Shown in pieces: positions 6,987-15,145 of a DNA stretch of 43,564 bases. Below the pieces are notes generated by a model. That model searched no databases and was not told the DNA's origin. It saw nothing but the letters and a program-made list of their open reading frames with translations. The number at the start of each line of letters is the position of its first letter. The first letter of the stretch is position 1. A program made the position numbers and the translations under genes. Origin of the DNA: DATKQJ01 sp035534295 (GTDB lineage Bacteria > Chloroflexota > Dormibacteria > Dormibacterales > Dormibacteraceae); NCBI GenBank assembly GCA_035534295.1, contig DATLSE010000010.1, positions 1-43,564 on the forward strand, given 5' to 3'.

Positions 6987-8125
6987 TCCCGGTAATCGGC
7001 CTCCAGGGCCCAGGTCAGCTGCTGCAGGAAGGCGGCGGCCCTGGCCCCGTCGATCCGGCGGTGGTCGCAGGACAGGGTGACGCTCATCATCGGCCTCTGC
7101 TCGGGGCCGGCGGCCCCGGCCACCACGCGCTCAGCCACCCGCCCCAGGGCGAGGATGGCCGCCTGACCGGTGGGCACGATGGCAGAAAAGGAGTCGACAC
7201 CGAACATGCCCAGATTGCTGACCGTGAAGGTGGCGCCCTCGAGGTCGCCGAGCCGCATCCGGCCCGCCCGGGCTCGCTCCACCAGCTCCGCCCTGCGATC
7301 CGCCAACTCGCGCAGCGAGAGGCGGTCGGCGGAGCGAATCACGGGCACCAACAGACCCTGATCGGTGGCCACGGCCAGGCCCAGGTTGACCTCGCGAAAG
7401 TTTGAGTTGACGAGCTGGTGGCGGGCCAGGACGGCGGCCACGCGGTGCATGACCAGGTCCCCCAAGGACACCGATCGAGACTCCGCCGCCCGGCTTCGCA
7501 CCAGATCGCGGGCGTCGACATCGCGGGCGAGATAGAAGTGCGGGATCTCGCGCCAGCTGCGCACCATGTTCTCGGCCATCGCCGCCCAGAGCTGGGAACC
7601 GGTGTCCACCCCCGCCGGCGTCGGCGCCGGACCGGAGGGCGCCGGGGTCGTGCCGCCGATGACCTTCACATCCGCCGCCTGCACCGCGCCGGCGGGACCG
7701 GTGCCGGTCAGCTGCGAAAGTTCGATCCCGAGCTCGCCCGCCAGTCGCCGCGCCTTGGGCGAGGCCAGGGTTCGACCGGAGGCGGGCGGCGGCGGGGCGG
7801 CGGGGCTGGCCTCCAGCGCCTCTGGCGCCGCCGCTCCCGCTGCCGAGGGCGAGATTCGCGCGGCCGCCGTCTCGGGCGCCGACTCCCCCGCCCCCAGGAG
7901 GTAGGCGATGACGTCGCCGACGGGGACCTCGTCCCCCTCCTGGATCAGGATGCCACCGAGCCAGCCCTCGGCCTGGGACTCGACCTCGACCACCGCCTTG
8001 TCGGTCTCAACCTCCATCAACAGCTCACCCTTGTCGACGTGCTCGCCCTCGCGCTTGAGCCAGGCCATGAGCCGGCCCGTACTCTGAGCCATGCCCAGTG
8101 CGGGCATCACGACCGGAATTGCCAT
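6947..8125 (-). CDS. Dihydrolipoamide acyltransferase (E2) of a 2-oxoacid dehydrogenase complex
   Basis: E2 core subunit that carries acyl groups on lipoate and transfers them to CoA. Residues 1-78 form a lipoyl domain with the lipoylated Lys43 in VETDKAVVEVES. An Ala/Pro-rich linker follows. A peripheral-subunit-binding domain (SPKARRLAGELGIELSQL) lies near 116-133. The catalytic acyltransferase domain ends with the SCDHRRIDG motif, giving His355 and Asp359. At 392 residues it has a single lipoyl domain. The start ATG 8125 shares one base with the E1beta stop (TGATG), so the three genes are co-translated in the order E1alpha, E1beta, E2. No E3 (dihydrolipoamide dehydrogenase) is in the window. 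Acyl specificity (pyruvate, acetoin or branched-chain) cannot be fixed from sequence. Confidence 0.9.
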   Translation of the reverse strand: MAIPVVMPALGMAQSTGRLMAWLKREGEHVDKGELLMEVETDKAVVEVESQAEGWLGGILIQEGDEVPVGDVIAYLLGAGESAPETAAARISPSAAGAAAPEALEASPAAPPPPASGRTLASPKARRLAGELGIELSQLTGTGPAGAVQAADVKVIGGTTPAPSGPAPTPAGVDTGSQLWAAMAENMVRSWREIPHFYLARDVDARDLVRSRAAESRSVSLGDLVMHRVAAVLARHQLVNSNFREVNLGLAVATDQGLLVPVIRSADRLSLRELADRRAELVERARAGRMRLGDLEGATFTVSNLGMFGVDSFSAIVPTGQAAILALGRVAERVVAGAAGPEQRPMMSVTLSCDHRRIDGARAAAFLQQLTWALEADYRDQAGGGVKASSTG

Positions 8126-9123
8126 CAGCCGCGCACCAGCTTGCGGATCGCCTCCACCACGCGAGCGGCGCTGGGTACGGTCAGATCCTCCAGGCCGGGA
8201 GAGAACGGCACCGGCACGTCGAGCGCCCCCACCCGCGCCAGTGGGCGGTCGAGGTAATAGAAGGCGCCCTCGGCGATGACGGCGGCGATCTCCGCCGTGA
8301 CCCCGTAGGACTGATATCCCTCGTCGACCACGACCACGCGGCCCGTCTTCTGGGCCGAGGCGATGAGGGCGGCCCGGTCCAGAGGCACGATGGTGCGAGG
8401 GTCGATCACCTCCACGCTCACCCCCTCCGCCTCCATCTGCTGGGCCGCCTCCAGGGCGACCCGGACCATGGAGCTGGTGGCCACGATGGTCACGTCCTCG
8501 CCCGGGCGCTTGACCTCGGCCACTCCGAACGGGATCAGGTACTCCTCCTCCGGCACGGGACCCTTGACCTGAAAGTCCATCTTGTCCTCGAACACGATGA
8601 CCGGGCTGTCATCGCGGATGGCCGTCTTCATCAGACCCTTGGTGTCGTAGGGGGTCGAGGGCAGGGCCACCTTGAGCCCGGGGACGTGAGCCAGCCAGGC
8701 GTGCAAGGACTGGGAGTGCTGGGCGGCCGAGCGCCGGGTGGCCCCGAGCGTGGTGCGCACGGTCAGCGGGGCCTTGAGCTTGCCCCCCGACATGTAGTGG
8801 ATCTTGGCCGCCTGGTTCACGATCTGGTCCATGACCAGGGTCAGAAAGTCGCCGAACATGATGTCCACGACCGGACGCATGCCGGTCATGGCGGCGCCCA
8901 GCGCGATGCCGGTGAACCCGGGCTCGGAGATCGGGGTGTCGATCACACGCTCGGGACCGAACTCGTCGACCAGGCCGGGCAGGACCTTGAACGCGGTCCC
9001 CGCCTCGGCCACGTCCTCGCCGATGAGGAACACCATCGGGTCGCGCCTCATCTCCTCGGCCAGAGCTTCGCGGGTGGCCTGGCCCATGGTCAGGATGCGC
9101 TCGCCCACCTCCGCCGCGCTCAT
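8125..9123 (-). CDS. 2-oxoacid dehydrogenase E1 component, beta subunit
   Basis: The 332-residue protein contains the E1beta transketolase pyrimidine-binding domain followed by the C-terminal transketolase domain. The conserved Glu that activates thiamine diphosphate is Glu67 in ISEPGFTGIALGAAMTG. Other family blocks are GEDVAEAGTAFKV, HSQSLHAWLAHVPGLKVALP and the C-terminal VVVDEGYQSYG. It pairs with the adjacent alpha subunit to decarboxylate a 2-oxoacid and reductively acylate E2. ATG 9123 overlaps the alpha-subunit stop as ATGA. Confidence 0.9.
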   Translation of the reverse strand: MSAAEVGERILTMGQATREALAEEMRRDPMVFLIGEDVAEAGTAFKVLPGLVDEFGPERVIDTPISEPGFTGIALGAAMTGMRPVVDIMFGDFLTLVMDQIVNQAAKIHYMSGGKLKAPLTVRTTLGATRRSAAQHSQSLHAWLAHVPGLKVALPSTPYDTKGLMKTAIRDDSPVIVFEDKMDFQVKGPVPEEEYLIPFGVAEVKRPGEDVTIVATSSMVRVALEAAQQMEAEGVSVEVIDPRTIVPLDRAALIASAQKTGRVVVVDEGYQSYGVTAEIAAVIAEGAFYYLDRPLARVGALDVPVPFSPGLEDLTVPSAARVVEAIRKLVRG

Positions 9124-10103
9124 GCGTACACCTCGGAGTAGACCTCGTCCGGATCGGGGTAGGGAGCGGCGAGCGCGAACTCCACCCCCTGTGAGATCTC
9201 GGTCTGGACCTCCTCACGGATGCGCTCGAGGGCGGCGGCGTCGGCCAGCTCGAGGTCGCTCATGGCCTGGCCCAGAATGGCGATCGGGTCCCGCTGAGCC
9301 CATTCCTGCTCCTCCTCCCGGCTGCGGTAGGTGGTCCGGTTGACGTCGCCGACGTGGTGTCCGTACTGGCGGTAGGTGCGGCAGTGCAGGAAGCTCGGTC
9401 CGCCCCCCGACCGGGCGCGGTCGACCGCCTCCTGGGTCGCGTCCCAGACCGCCAATACGTCCTGGCCGTCCACCTCGCGAACCGGAATGTCGAAGGCCTG
9501 AGCCCGCTGCGCGATCGAGCCCGCGGTCGTCTCGCTGGCCGAGGTGTACTCGTTGTACAGGTTGTTCTCGCAGACGTAGACCACGGGCAGACGCCAGAGC
9601 GAAGCCATGTTCATGACCTCGTACACGAGCCCCTGGCCCAGCGCTCCCTCGCCGAAGAAGCAGGCCGCCACCTGATCGGTCCCGCGCCACTTGGCCGACA
9701 TCGCCGCCCCGGTGGCGATCCCGGCCGATCCGCCGACGATGGCGTTCGCGCCCAGGTTGCCCCGGGCCTGATCGGCGATGTGCATCGAACCGCCCTTGCC
9801 CCCGCAGTACCCCACCGCCTTGCCCAGGAGCTCGGCCAGCATCAGGTCGGCGGCCGCCCCCTTGGCCAGGCAATGCCCGTGGCCGCGGTGGGTGCTGGTG
9901 ATGTAGTCGTCGTCGCGGAGGGCGGCGCAGACCCCGACCGCGACCCCCTCCTCGCCGCTGTAGAGGTGGGCCAGGCCGGGCATCTTGGCCCCCAGGTAGA
10001 GACCGTTGGCCGCCTCCTCAAAGAGCCGGATGCGCAGCATGTCGGTGTAGATGCGAAGCAGGCGATCAGCGTCACGCTCGGTTTTAAGCGCGGTTGACGA
10101 CAC
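9120..10103 (-). CDS. 2-oxoacid/acetoin dehydrogenase E1 component, alpha subunit
   Basis: This 327-residue thiamine-diphosphate subunit has the family's diphosphate/Mg site as GEGALGQG at 151-158 and the paired asparagines 180-181 (CENN). The segments STHRGHGHCLAKG and GGKGGSMHIAD are typical of the acetoin dehydrogenase (AcoA) and actinobacterial pyruvate dehydrogenase alpha branch. The usual phosphorylation-loop region reads YRQYGHHVGDVN. The start is GTG 10103 with a strong ribosome-binding site, GAGGAGGT, seven bases upstream. It heads the E1alpha-E1beta-E2 operon. The 283-bp divergent space to the cyclase gene (10104-10386) holds no further gene; TTGACA on the minus strand at 10249-10244 has no -10 at a usable distance. 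Confidence 0.9.
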   Translation of the reverse strand: MSSTALKTERDADRLLRIYTDMLRIRLFEEAANGLYLGAKMPGLAHLYSGEEGVAVGVCAALRDDDYITSTHRGHGHCLAKGAAADLMLAELLGKAVGYCGGKGGSMHIADQARGNLGANAIVGGSAGIATGAAMSAKWRGTDQVAACFFGEGALGQGLVYEVMNMASLWRLPVVYVCENNLYNEYTSASETTAGSIAQRAQAFDIPVREVDGQDVLAVWDATQEAVDRARSGGGPSFLHCRTYRQYGHHVGDVNRTTYRSREEEQEWAQRDPIAILGQAMSDLELADAAALERIREEVQTEISQGVEFALAAPYPDPDEVYSEVYA

Positions 10104-10386
10104 TCAGGGACCTCCTCGGCTCTATCTGACTTGCTGGCGGACCCACCCGGGACCAGCGGTCCCCGCAGCTGGACAAGGTGGTCGCCGCCGGCGGGCGAGG
10201 CGGAAGCCACCAGTTCCATACCTTGAGCGCGCCAGGGACGCCTTGTCAACCGGGGCCGCGGGGCCGCCCCGCCCTCCGGGCGAGGCGCGTTCGTGGGCGC
10301 TCGATTTGACGCCGGCGAGGGCTTAGAGTAAGCCCTCGAATCCGGCCTCGGGCGGACCGGGGCAAGGGCTGAGGCAAGGAGTGGAC

Positions 10387-11352
10387 ATGGGCGAGGAGAC
10401 CGACGACCGGGGCGAGGGAAGACTGCGCGAGGCGGCCCGACGCTTCTCCAACTGGGGCCGCTGGGGGGCCGACGACGAGGTTGGGACGCTGAACCACATC
10501 ACCCCGGAGATGATCATCAGCGCGGCCGCCTTGATCCGGCGCGGACGCTCCTTCTCGCTCGCCATCCCCTTCGGCGACAAGGGTCCCCAGACCGGACACC
10601 TGGGTCGTTTCAACCCCATGCGCTACATGCTCCGGGACGGCGACGACGTCTACTCCCGGGAGATGCCCGGAGTGCCGCGAGGAATCGGCGCGGCGGACGA
10701 CGTGGTCATCCAGCCCACCCATGGCGCCACCCACTGGGACGCCCTGGCCCACATGTTCTTCGACGATCGGATGTGGAACGGATACGACTGCCGCCTGGTG
10801 AGCTCGATGGGCGCGGAGCGCAACGACATCGCCACCTTCCGCGACCGCATCGTGGGACGGGCGGTCCTGCTCGACCTGCCCCGCCACCTCGGCCGGCCCT
10901 GGCTGGAGCCGGGAGAGGGCGTCTCGGGCGAACTCCTGGGCGCCTGCGCTGCGGCCCAGGGAGTTCAAGTGGGCCGGGGCGATCTGGTCCTGGTGCGCAC
11001 GGGTCAGATCGCCATGTGCCGCTCCCAGGGCTCCTGGGGGACCTACGCCGGAGGCGATGCACCCGGCCTCGACTTCGACAGCCTGGAATGGATCTTCCAG
11101 AGCGAGATCGCCGGCGTCGCCACCGACACCTGGGGGGTGGAGGTCCGACCGAATCAGTTCAGCTACGCCAACCAGCCCTGGCACCGCATCGCCATCCCGA
11201 TGCTGGGGCTATTGGTGGGCGAGATGTTCGACCTCGAGGAACTGGCCCTCGACTGCGCCGAGGACGGCGTCTACCAGATGTTCTTCAGCGCCTGCCCGAC
11301 CCCGGTCACGGGCAGCGTGGGTGGGCCGGTCAACCCGGTGGCGGTCAAGTAG
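10387..11352 (+). CDS. Metal-dependent cyclase-family hydrolase (kynurenine formamidase-like fold)
   Basis: The 321-residue protein belongs to the PF04199 cyclase family. The metal-binding signature is intact as HGATHWDALAH, residues 112-122. Members hydrolyse amides or lactones, for example N-formylkynurenine, isatin and other cyclic substrates; the N-terminal NWGRWGADDEVGTLNHITPE resembles the larger subgroup of about 300 residues. AAGGAG at 10376-10381 is correctly spaced for ATG 10387, so I prefer it to the in-frame GTG 10381. A TAGAGT element at 10324-10329 may be the -10. It converges on the SDR gene with nine bases between stops, and its position between acyl-CoA operons suggests a catabolic role. 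Confidence 0.85.
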   Translation: MGEETDDRGEGRLREAARRFSNWGRWGADDEVGTLNHITPEMIISAAALIRRGRSFSLAIPFGDKGPQTGHLGRFNPMRYMLRDGDDVYSREMPGVPRGIGAADDVVIQPTHGATHWDALAHMFFDDRMWNGYDCRLVSSMGAERNDIATFRDRIVGRAVLLDLPRHLGRPWLEPGEGVSGELLGACAAAQGVQVGRGDLVLVRTGQIAMCRSQGSWGTYAGGDAPGLDFDSLEWIFQSEIAGVATDTWGVEVRPNQFSYANQPWHRIAIPMLGLLVGEMFDLEELALDCAEDGVYQMFFSACPTPVTGSVGGPVNPVAVK

Positions 11353-11361
11353 CCCGCAGGG

Positions 11362-12129
11362 TCACATCATCACCCGACCGCCGCTCACGTCCAGGGTGAC
11401 GCCGGTCATGTACCGGGCCTGGTCGGAGGCGAGGAAGATGATCGGATCGGCCTGGTCGGCGGGCTCGGCCACGCGCCCCATGGGCACCCCTGCCGCCATC
11501 TGGACCAGCACCTCGGGGGAGTAGAGCTCGCGGATGCGGGGGCTCAGGGTGACTCCGGGGGCGACCGCGTTGACCGTGATCCCCTGGGCGGCGACCTCTC
11601 GAGCCAGGTGGCGGGTGAAGCTGATCACGCCCCCCTTGGCGGACGAGTAATGGGGAGCGGTCAGATGCTGAACGGTGCGCCCGGCCTCCGAGGCCACGTT
11701 GACGATCCGGCCCTGGCCGCGCTCCAGCATGGCGGGCAGCACCGCCCGGCAGCAGAGGAAGACCGCGGTCAGGTTCAAGCGCAGCACCCGCTCCCACTCC
11801 TCCAGGCTGGTCTCCACCAGGGGCCGGCGCTGAGTGAACCCGCCAGCCGCGGTGATGAGCACGTCGATCCGGCCCAGGCGCTCGAGGCAGAGCTGCGCCA
11901 TGGCCTCCACGGCCGCCTCGTCGGTGACGTCGACCCGGGCTCCGAACGACTGTGTACCCAGGCCGGCGAGCTCGGCCCCGACCTCCTCGACCGATTCCAG
12001 CAGGTCGACCACCATGACGTCGGCACCGAGCTCGGCCAGGCCGCGGGCGGCGGCGCGGCCGATGCCCTGAGCGGCGCCGGTGACGATCACCCCCTGGCCC
12101 GCGAACGCGTCGGGGGACAGGGTGGTCAC
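11362..12129 (-). CDS. Short-chain dehydrogenase/reductase (SDR)
   Basis: A classical 255-residue SDR. The cofactor site is TGAAQGIG (17-24). The catalytic residues are Asn119, Ser147, Tyr161 and Lys165 (YSSAK). An Asp at position 42 after the second strand favours NAD over NADP. The C terminus has the usual MTGVTLDVSGG segment. It starts at GTG 12129, overlapping the upstream cupin stop as GTGA, and is the last gene of the seven-gene catabolic operon. It probably oxidises a secondary alcohol or hydroxyacyl intermediate; the substrate is not predictable. Confidence 0.88.
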   Translation of the reverse strand: MTTLSPDAFAGQGVIVTGAAQGIGRAAARGLAELGADVMVVDLLESVEEVGAELAGLGTQSFGARVDVTDEAAVEAMAQLCLERLGRIDVLITAAGGFTQRRPLVETSLEEWERVLRLNLTAVFLCCRAVLPAMLERGQGRIVNVASEAGRTVQHLTAPHYSSAKGGVISFTRHLAREVAAQGITVNAVAPGVTLSPRIRELYSPEVLVQMAAGVPMGRVAEPADQADPIIFLASDQARYMTGVTLDVSGGRVMM

Positions 12130-12590
12130 CGAGCCACCTCGAGCTTGACGACGTCGGGTGAGGCGTAGGGGAGATACGGGCCCTGCTTGATCTCCAGGGC
12201 GCGGGTTCCGGGCTCGCTGGCGTCGACCGCATGACCCTCGGCCACGATCAGCACGTCGCCGGGATCGAGCTCGGCCGTACCCGCGTGCTCGCCGTCGCGA
12301 CTGTAGACCCCGATCACGAGCCGCCCGGTGAGGCAGACGAAGACCGAGTGCCGGGTGTCGGACTCGGCTGCGGCGTCGTTGACGTGATAGTGAGGCCGGA
12401 CCCCGGTGCCAGGTTGGCGCTCCATCAGCATCGCCTGAAGGGGCCAGCCATCGGGAGTCAGGCCGGCGCGGCTGGAATCGCCCAGGGGATCAGCGGCGGC
12501 GAAGTCGAGCTCATCGGGCCGGGCGAGGACGGCCAGCAGACGACCGTCGGAGGCCAGGAATCGCTGCGGCTGGGAGCTGGTCGAGCTCAT
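12126..12590 (-). CDS. Cupin-domain protein
   Basis: This 154-residue single cupin has a metal-site-like HYH in GVRPHYHVND, a glycine-bounded turn (VCLTGRLVIGVY) and the second cupin motif around ELDPGDVLIVAEGHAV. The last His fits the fourth metal ligand. Such small cupins may be dioxygenases, isomerases or sensors. It overlaps both neighbours (ATGA upstream, GTGA downstream), so it is made together with the CitE lyase and the SDR and probably belongs to the same pathway. Confidence 0.75.
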   Translation of the reverse strand: MSSTSSQPQRFLASDGRLLAVLARPDELDFAAADPLGDSSRAGLTPDGWPLQAMLMERQPGTGVRPHYHVNDAAAESDTRHSVFVCLTGRLVIGVYSRDGEHAGTAELDPGDVLIVAEGHAVDASEPGTRALEIKQGPYLPYASPDVVKLEVAR

Positions 12591-13468
12591 CTCGAGCTCG
12601 CCATGGACTCGGCCAGCCCGATCACCTGCCGCGCCCGCGCGACCATCGCGTAGTCGATCATCTTGCCCTCGTAGGTGACCGACGCCTTGCCCTCGGCGAC
12701 CGCCACCTCAAAGGCGGCGAGTAGCCGGCGGTAGTAGTCCAGCTCCTCGGCGGGCGGGGTGTAGATGCGGTTGACGGTTTCGATGTGCTTGGGATGGATG
12801 ATGGCGCGCCCGGTGTAGCCCAGTCGCTTGGACAGACGGGTGTCCTGTTCCAGCGCCTCCAGGTTGTCGATGTCGACAAATACGCCGTCGAGTGGAAACA
12901 GCATCCCGGCCGCGCGGGCGTCGAGCACGACCTTGGAACGCGCGTAAAGCATCTCGGTGCCCTCCACCGACCAGGCGCAGCCGAGATCGGTCTGGAAGTC
13001 CCCGTTCTCCCCGCTCCCGAAGCACAGCGACGCCATGCGGGGCGAGGCGGTGGCGATCTCGAAGGCGGCGCGAACCCCGAGGGCGCTCTCCATCATGCCG
13101 ATGATCTCGACCCGTCCCGCGCTTACACCCGCACCCGCCTCGAGCTCGTCCAGCCAGCCGGCGACCTGGACCACCTCCTCGGGAGTCTGGACCTTGGGCA
13201 GGAAGATTCCGTCCAACCCCGCCACCACCACCGCCACCAGGTCGTCGTGCGTCTTGCCGGTGGCGACCGAGTTCACGCGCACGAACGCGGGCACCCCGGC
13301 CAGGGTCTGTATCCGCTCCCGCACCATCTGCCGGGCACGGACCACGTCGTCGTCGGGGACGGCATCCTCTAAGTCGAAGAGGAGGGCGTCGGCGCCGACT
13401 CCGGGCGACTTCTCCAACATGCGCTCCCGGTTGCCGGGTACGAACAGGATCGAGCGATAGGGTTTCAT
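12587..13468 (-). CDS. CitE/HpcH-family acyl-CoA lyase
   Basis: The 293-residue TIM-barrel protein is a stand-alone CitE-like enzyme. It opens with RSILFVPGNRERMLEKSP, has DLEDAVPD (a metal/substrate acid pair), VRVNSVATG with the conserved Arg, IIGMMES supplying a second metal-binding Glu, and FGSGENGDFQTDLG near the lid. Family members cleave malyl-CoA, citramalyl-CoA, beta-methylmalyl-CoA or related thioesters to glyoxylate or pyruvate plus an acyl-CoA, or act as thioesterases. No other citrate lyase subunits are nearby, so it is not a citrate lyase. It sits between a CoA-transferase and a cupin in the catabolic operon. Confidence 0.85.
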   Translation of the reverse strand: MKPYRSILFVPGNRERMLEKSPGVGADALLFDLEDAVPDDDVVRARQMVRERIQTLAGVPAFVRVNSVATGKTHDDLVAVVVAGLDGIFLPKVQTPEEVVQVAGWLDELEAGAGVSAGRVEIIGMMESALGVRAAFEIATASPRMASLCFGSGENGDFQTDLGCAWSVEGTEMLYARSKVVLDARAAGMLFPLDGVFVDIDNLEALEQDTRLSKRLGYTGRAIIHPKHIETVNRIYTPPAEELDYYRRLLAAFEVAVAEGKASVTYEGKMIDYAMVARARQVIGLAESMASSR

Positions 13469-13469
13469 C

Positions 13470-14684
13470 TCATTCAGCTCCTTTAGATGGGGCGGCGGCG
13501 GCCGAAACCGCGCCCGAACGCTCCAGGTCGGCGATGGTGTCGGCGTCGTAGCCGGCCAGCTCGGCCAGCACCTGACGCGTGTGCTCGCCCAGGCGGGGCG
13601 GACCCACGTAGTCGCGCGAGTCCTGGGAGAGGTGGACTGGGTTGGCCATCATCCGGATCGAGCCCATGGGAGAGTAGGGCACGTCCACGATGGCCCCGGT
13701 CTCGGCCACGGTGGGTTCGGCCAGCGCCTGAGCCAGGTCGTTGACCGGCGCCGAGGGCACCCCCAGGCGGAGGAAGTCGTCCATCCACTCCGCGCTCGGG
13801 CGCTGGCGCATCCTCTGCTCCAGGATGGGGACCAACTCGTCGCGATGGGCGATCCGGCCCAGGTTGTCGGCGTAGCGCGGATCCTCGGCCAGCTCGGGCA
13901 TCCCGATGGCCTGGCAGAAGTTGCGCCAGTAGGCCTCCTCGCGCGTGGCCACGACCACGTACCCATCGCTGCTGGCGAAGGCCTGCCAGGGCACCTGGTA
14001 GGCGTGGGAGGTGCCCCAGGCCTCGGGCACGGCGCCGGTGTTGAGGTAGAGCACGGCGTCATAGGTGTTGAGGAAGGTCATGCTCTCCAGCATCGAGACC
14101 TGGACCCTCTGACCCCGCCCGCTCACCTCGCGCGCCACCAGAGCGGCCAGGATGCCACTGGTCGCGAACATGGGCGTGCCGATGTCGGCCAGGGGGATGC
14201 CGACCCGGGCGGGAGGACCTCCGCGCTCACCGGTGACCTTGAGCAGGCCGCTCATCGACTGGTGGATGAGGTCGAAGGAGGGGAGGTCGCGGCGCGGTCC
14301 GGTGTCACCGAACCCGGTGATGGAGCAGGAGACGATGCGAGGGTTGATCTCGGCCAGGGTCTGGTAGCCGGCGCCGATGCGCTCGACCACGCCCGGACGG
14401 AAGTTGTCGATGACGACGTCGGCGTGCGGCACCAGGGCGTAGAACGCGGCCAGTCCGCGCTCGCTCTTAAGGTCCAGAACGGCGCTGCGCTTGCCCCGGT
14501 TGAAGGTGAGGAACAGAGCCGACTCGCCCTTCATCCGGCTGATGTGAGGGTTGCGTCCGAGATCCCCGCGGGGAGGCTCGATCTTGATCACGTCCGCCCC
14601 CAGGTCAGCCAGCATCATGCCCGCGAAGGTGCCGGCGATGACCTGGCCGAGCTCCAGCACGCGGATGTGGGAGAGGGGCTTCAT
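13470..14684 (-). CDS. Family III (CaiB/BaiF) acyl-CoA transferase, second copy
   Basis: At 404 residues it has the full family length. Landmarks are LELGQVIAGTFAGMMLADLG (11-28), DNFRPGVVERIGAGY (93-107), the likely catalytic Asp138 in PSFDLIHQSMSG, and LGEHTRQVLAELAG near the end. It is clearly paralogous to the transferase at 4636-5874 but diverged throughout. Only one base separates its stop from the CitE-like start, and its own start overlaps the MaoC stop as ATGA. In this operon it most likely activates the pathway's carboxylic acid as a CoA ester. The C-terminal 14 residues are Ala-rich and nonconserved. Confidence 0.9.
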   Translation of the reverse strand: MKPLSHIRVLELGQVIAGTFAGMMLADLGADVIKIEPPRGDLGRNPHISRMKGESALFLTFNRGKRSAVLDLKSERGLAAFYALVPHADVVIDNFRPGVVERIGAGYQTLAEINPRIVSCSITGFGDTGPRRDLPSFDLIHQSMSGLLKVTGERGGPPARVGIPLADIGTPMFATSGILAALVAREVSGRGQRVQVSMLESMTFLNTYDAVLYLNTGAVPEAWGTSHAYQVPWQAFASSDGYVVVATREEAYWRNFCQAIGMPELAEDPRYADNLGRIAHRDELVPILEQRMRQRPSAEWMDDFLRLGVPSAPVNDLAQALAEPTVAETGAIVDVPYSPMGSIRMMANPVHLSQDSRDYVGPPRLGEHTRQVLAELAGYDADTIADLERSGAVSAAAAPSKGAE

Positions 14685-15145
14685 GTCGCCTCCTGCGGGC
14701 TTGGACGGCGCTTGATCAAGAAGACCTGGATCCCCTCCTGGACTTGAACCTGATCCTGGTTCAGCACCTCGAGGCGGCGCTTTACGATGCCGCGCTCCGG
14801 ACTCGAGGTGGGGAGCTGCTCGGTCACCTCGATCCGGGCGTGGATGGTGTCGCCGGCGCGCACCGGGGCGGTGAAGCGGAGCGATTCAAAACCCATGAAG
14901 GCCACCATGGTGTCGTCGTAGAGGTGGAGCTGGAAGAGCAGCCCGGCCGCGATGGCGTAGACCAGCGGACCGTGCGCGATGCGGGTCTTGAACACGGTGC
15001 CGCGACAGTATTCGGCGTCGACGTGGAGGGGGTTGAAGTCGCCGGAGAGGCCGGCGAATTGCGAGATCTCGCTCTCGCCGATGGTGCGCGCAGGGCTGGT
15101 CCAGGAGCGACCCGGCGTCCATTCCTCCCAGTAGAGCCCCCTCAC
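14681..15145 (-). CDS. MaoC-family hot-dog dehydratase/enoyl-CoA hydratase
   Basis: The 154-residue hot-dog protein has the hydratase-2 motif as SGDFNPLHVD, placing catalytic Asp36 and His41, followed by IAHGPLVYAIAAGLL. It should add water to an enoyl-CoA. The start is GTG 15145, which overlaps the acyl-CoA dehydrogenase stop (GTGA). The position between an acyl-CoA dehydrogenase and a CitE-like lyase is what a dehydrogenate-hydrate-cleave pathway requires. MaoC proteins of this size include itaconyl- and mesaconyl-CoA hydratases, but the sequence alone does not decide. Confidence 0.87.
   Translation of the reverse strand: MRGLYWEEWTPGRSWTSPARTIGESEISQFAGLSGDFNPLHVDAEYCRGTVFKTRIAHGPLVYAIAAGLLFQLHLYDDTMVAFMGFESLRFTAPVRAGDTIHARIEVTEQLPTSSPERGIVKRRLEVLNQDQVQVQEGIQVFLIKRRPSPQEAT

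Noticed and set aside
10244..10311. TTGACA on the minus strand (10249-10244) and TTGACG on the plus strand (10306-10311) as promoter -35 boxes
   Set aside because: The nearest -10-like hexamers are 23 and 12 bases away, outside the usual 16-19 range.
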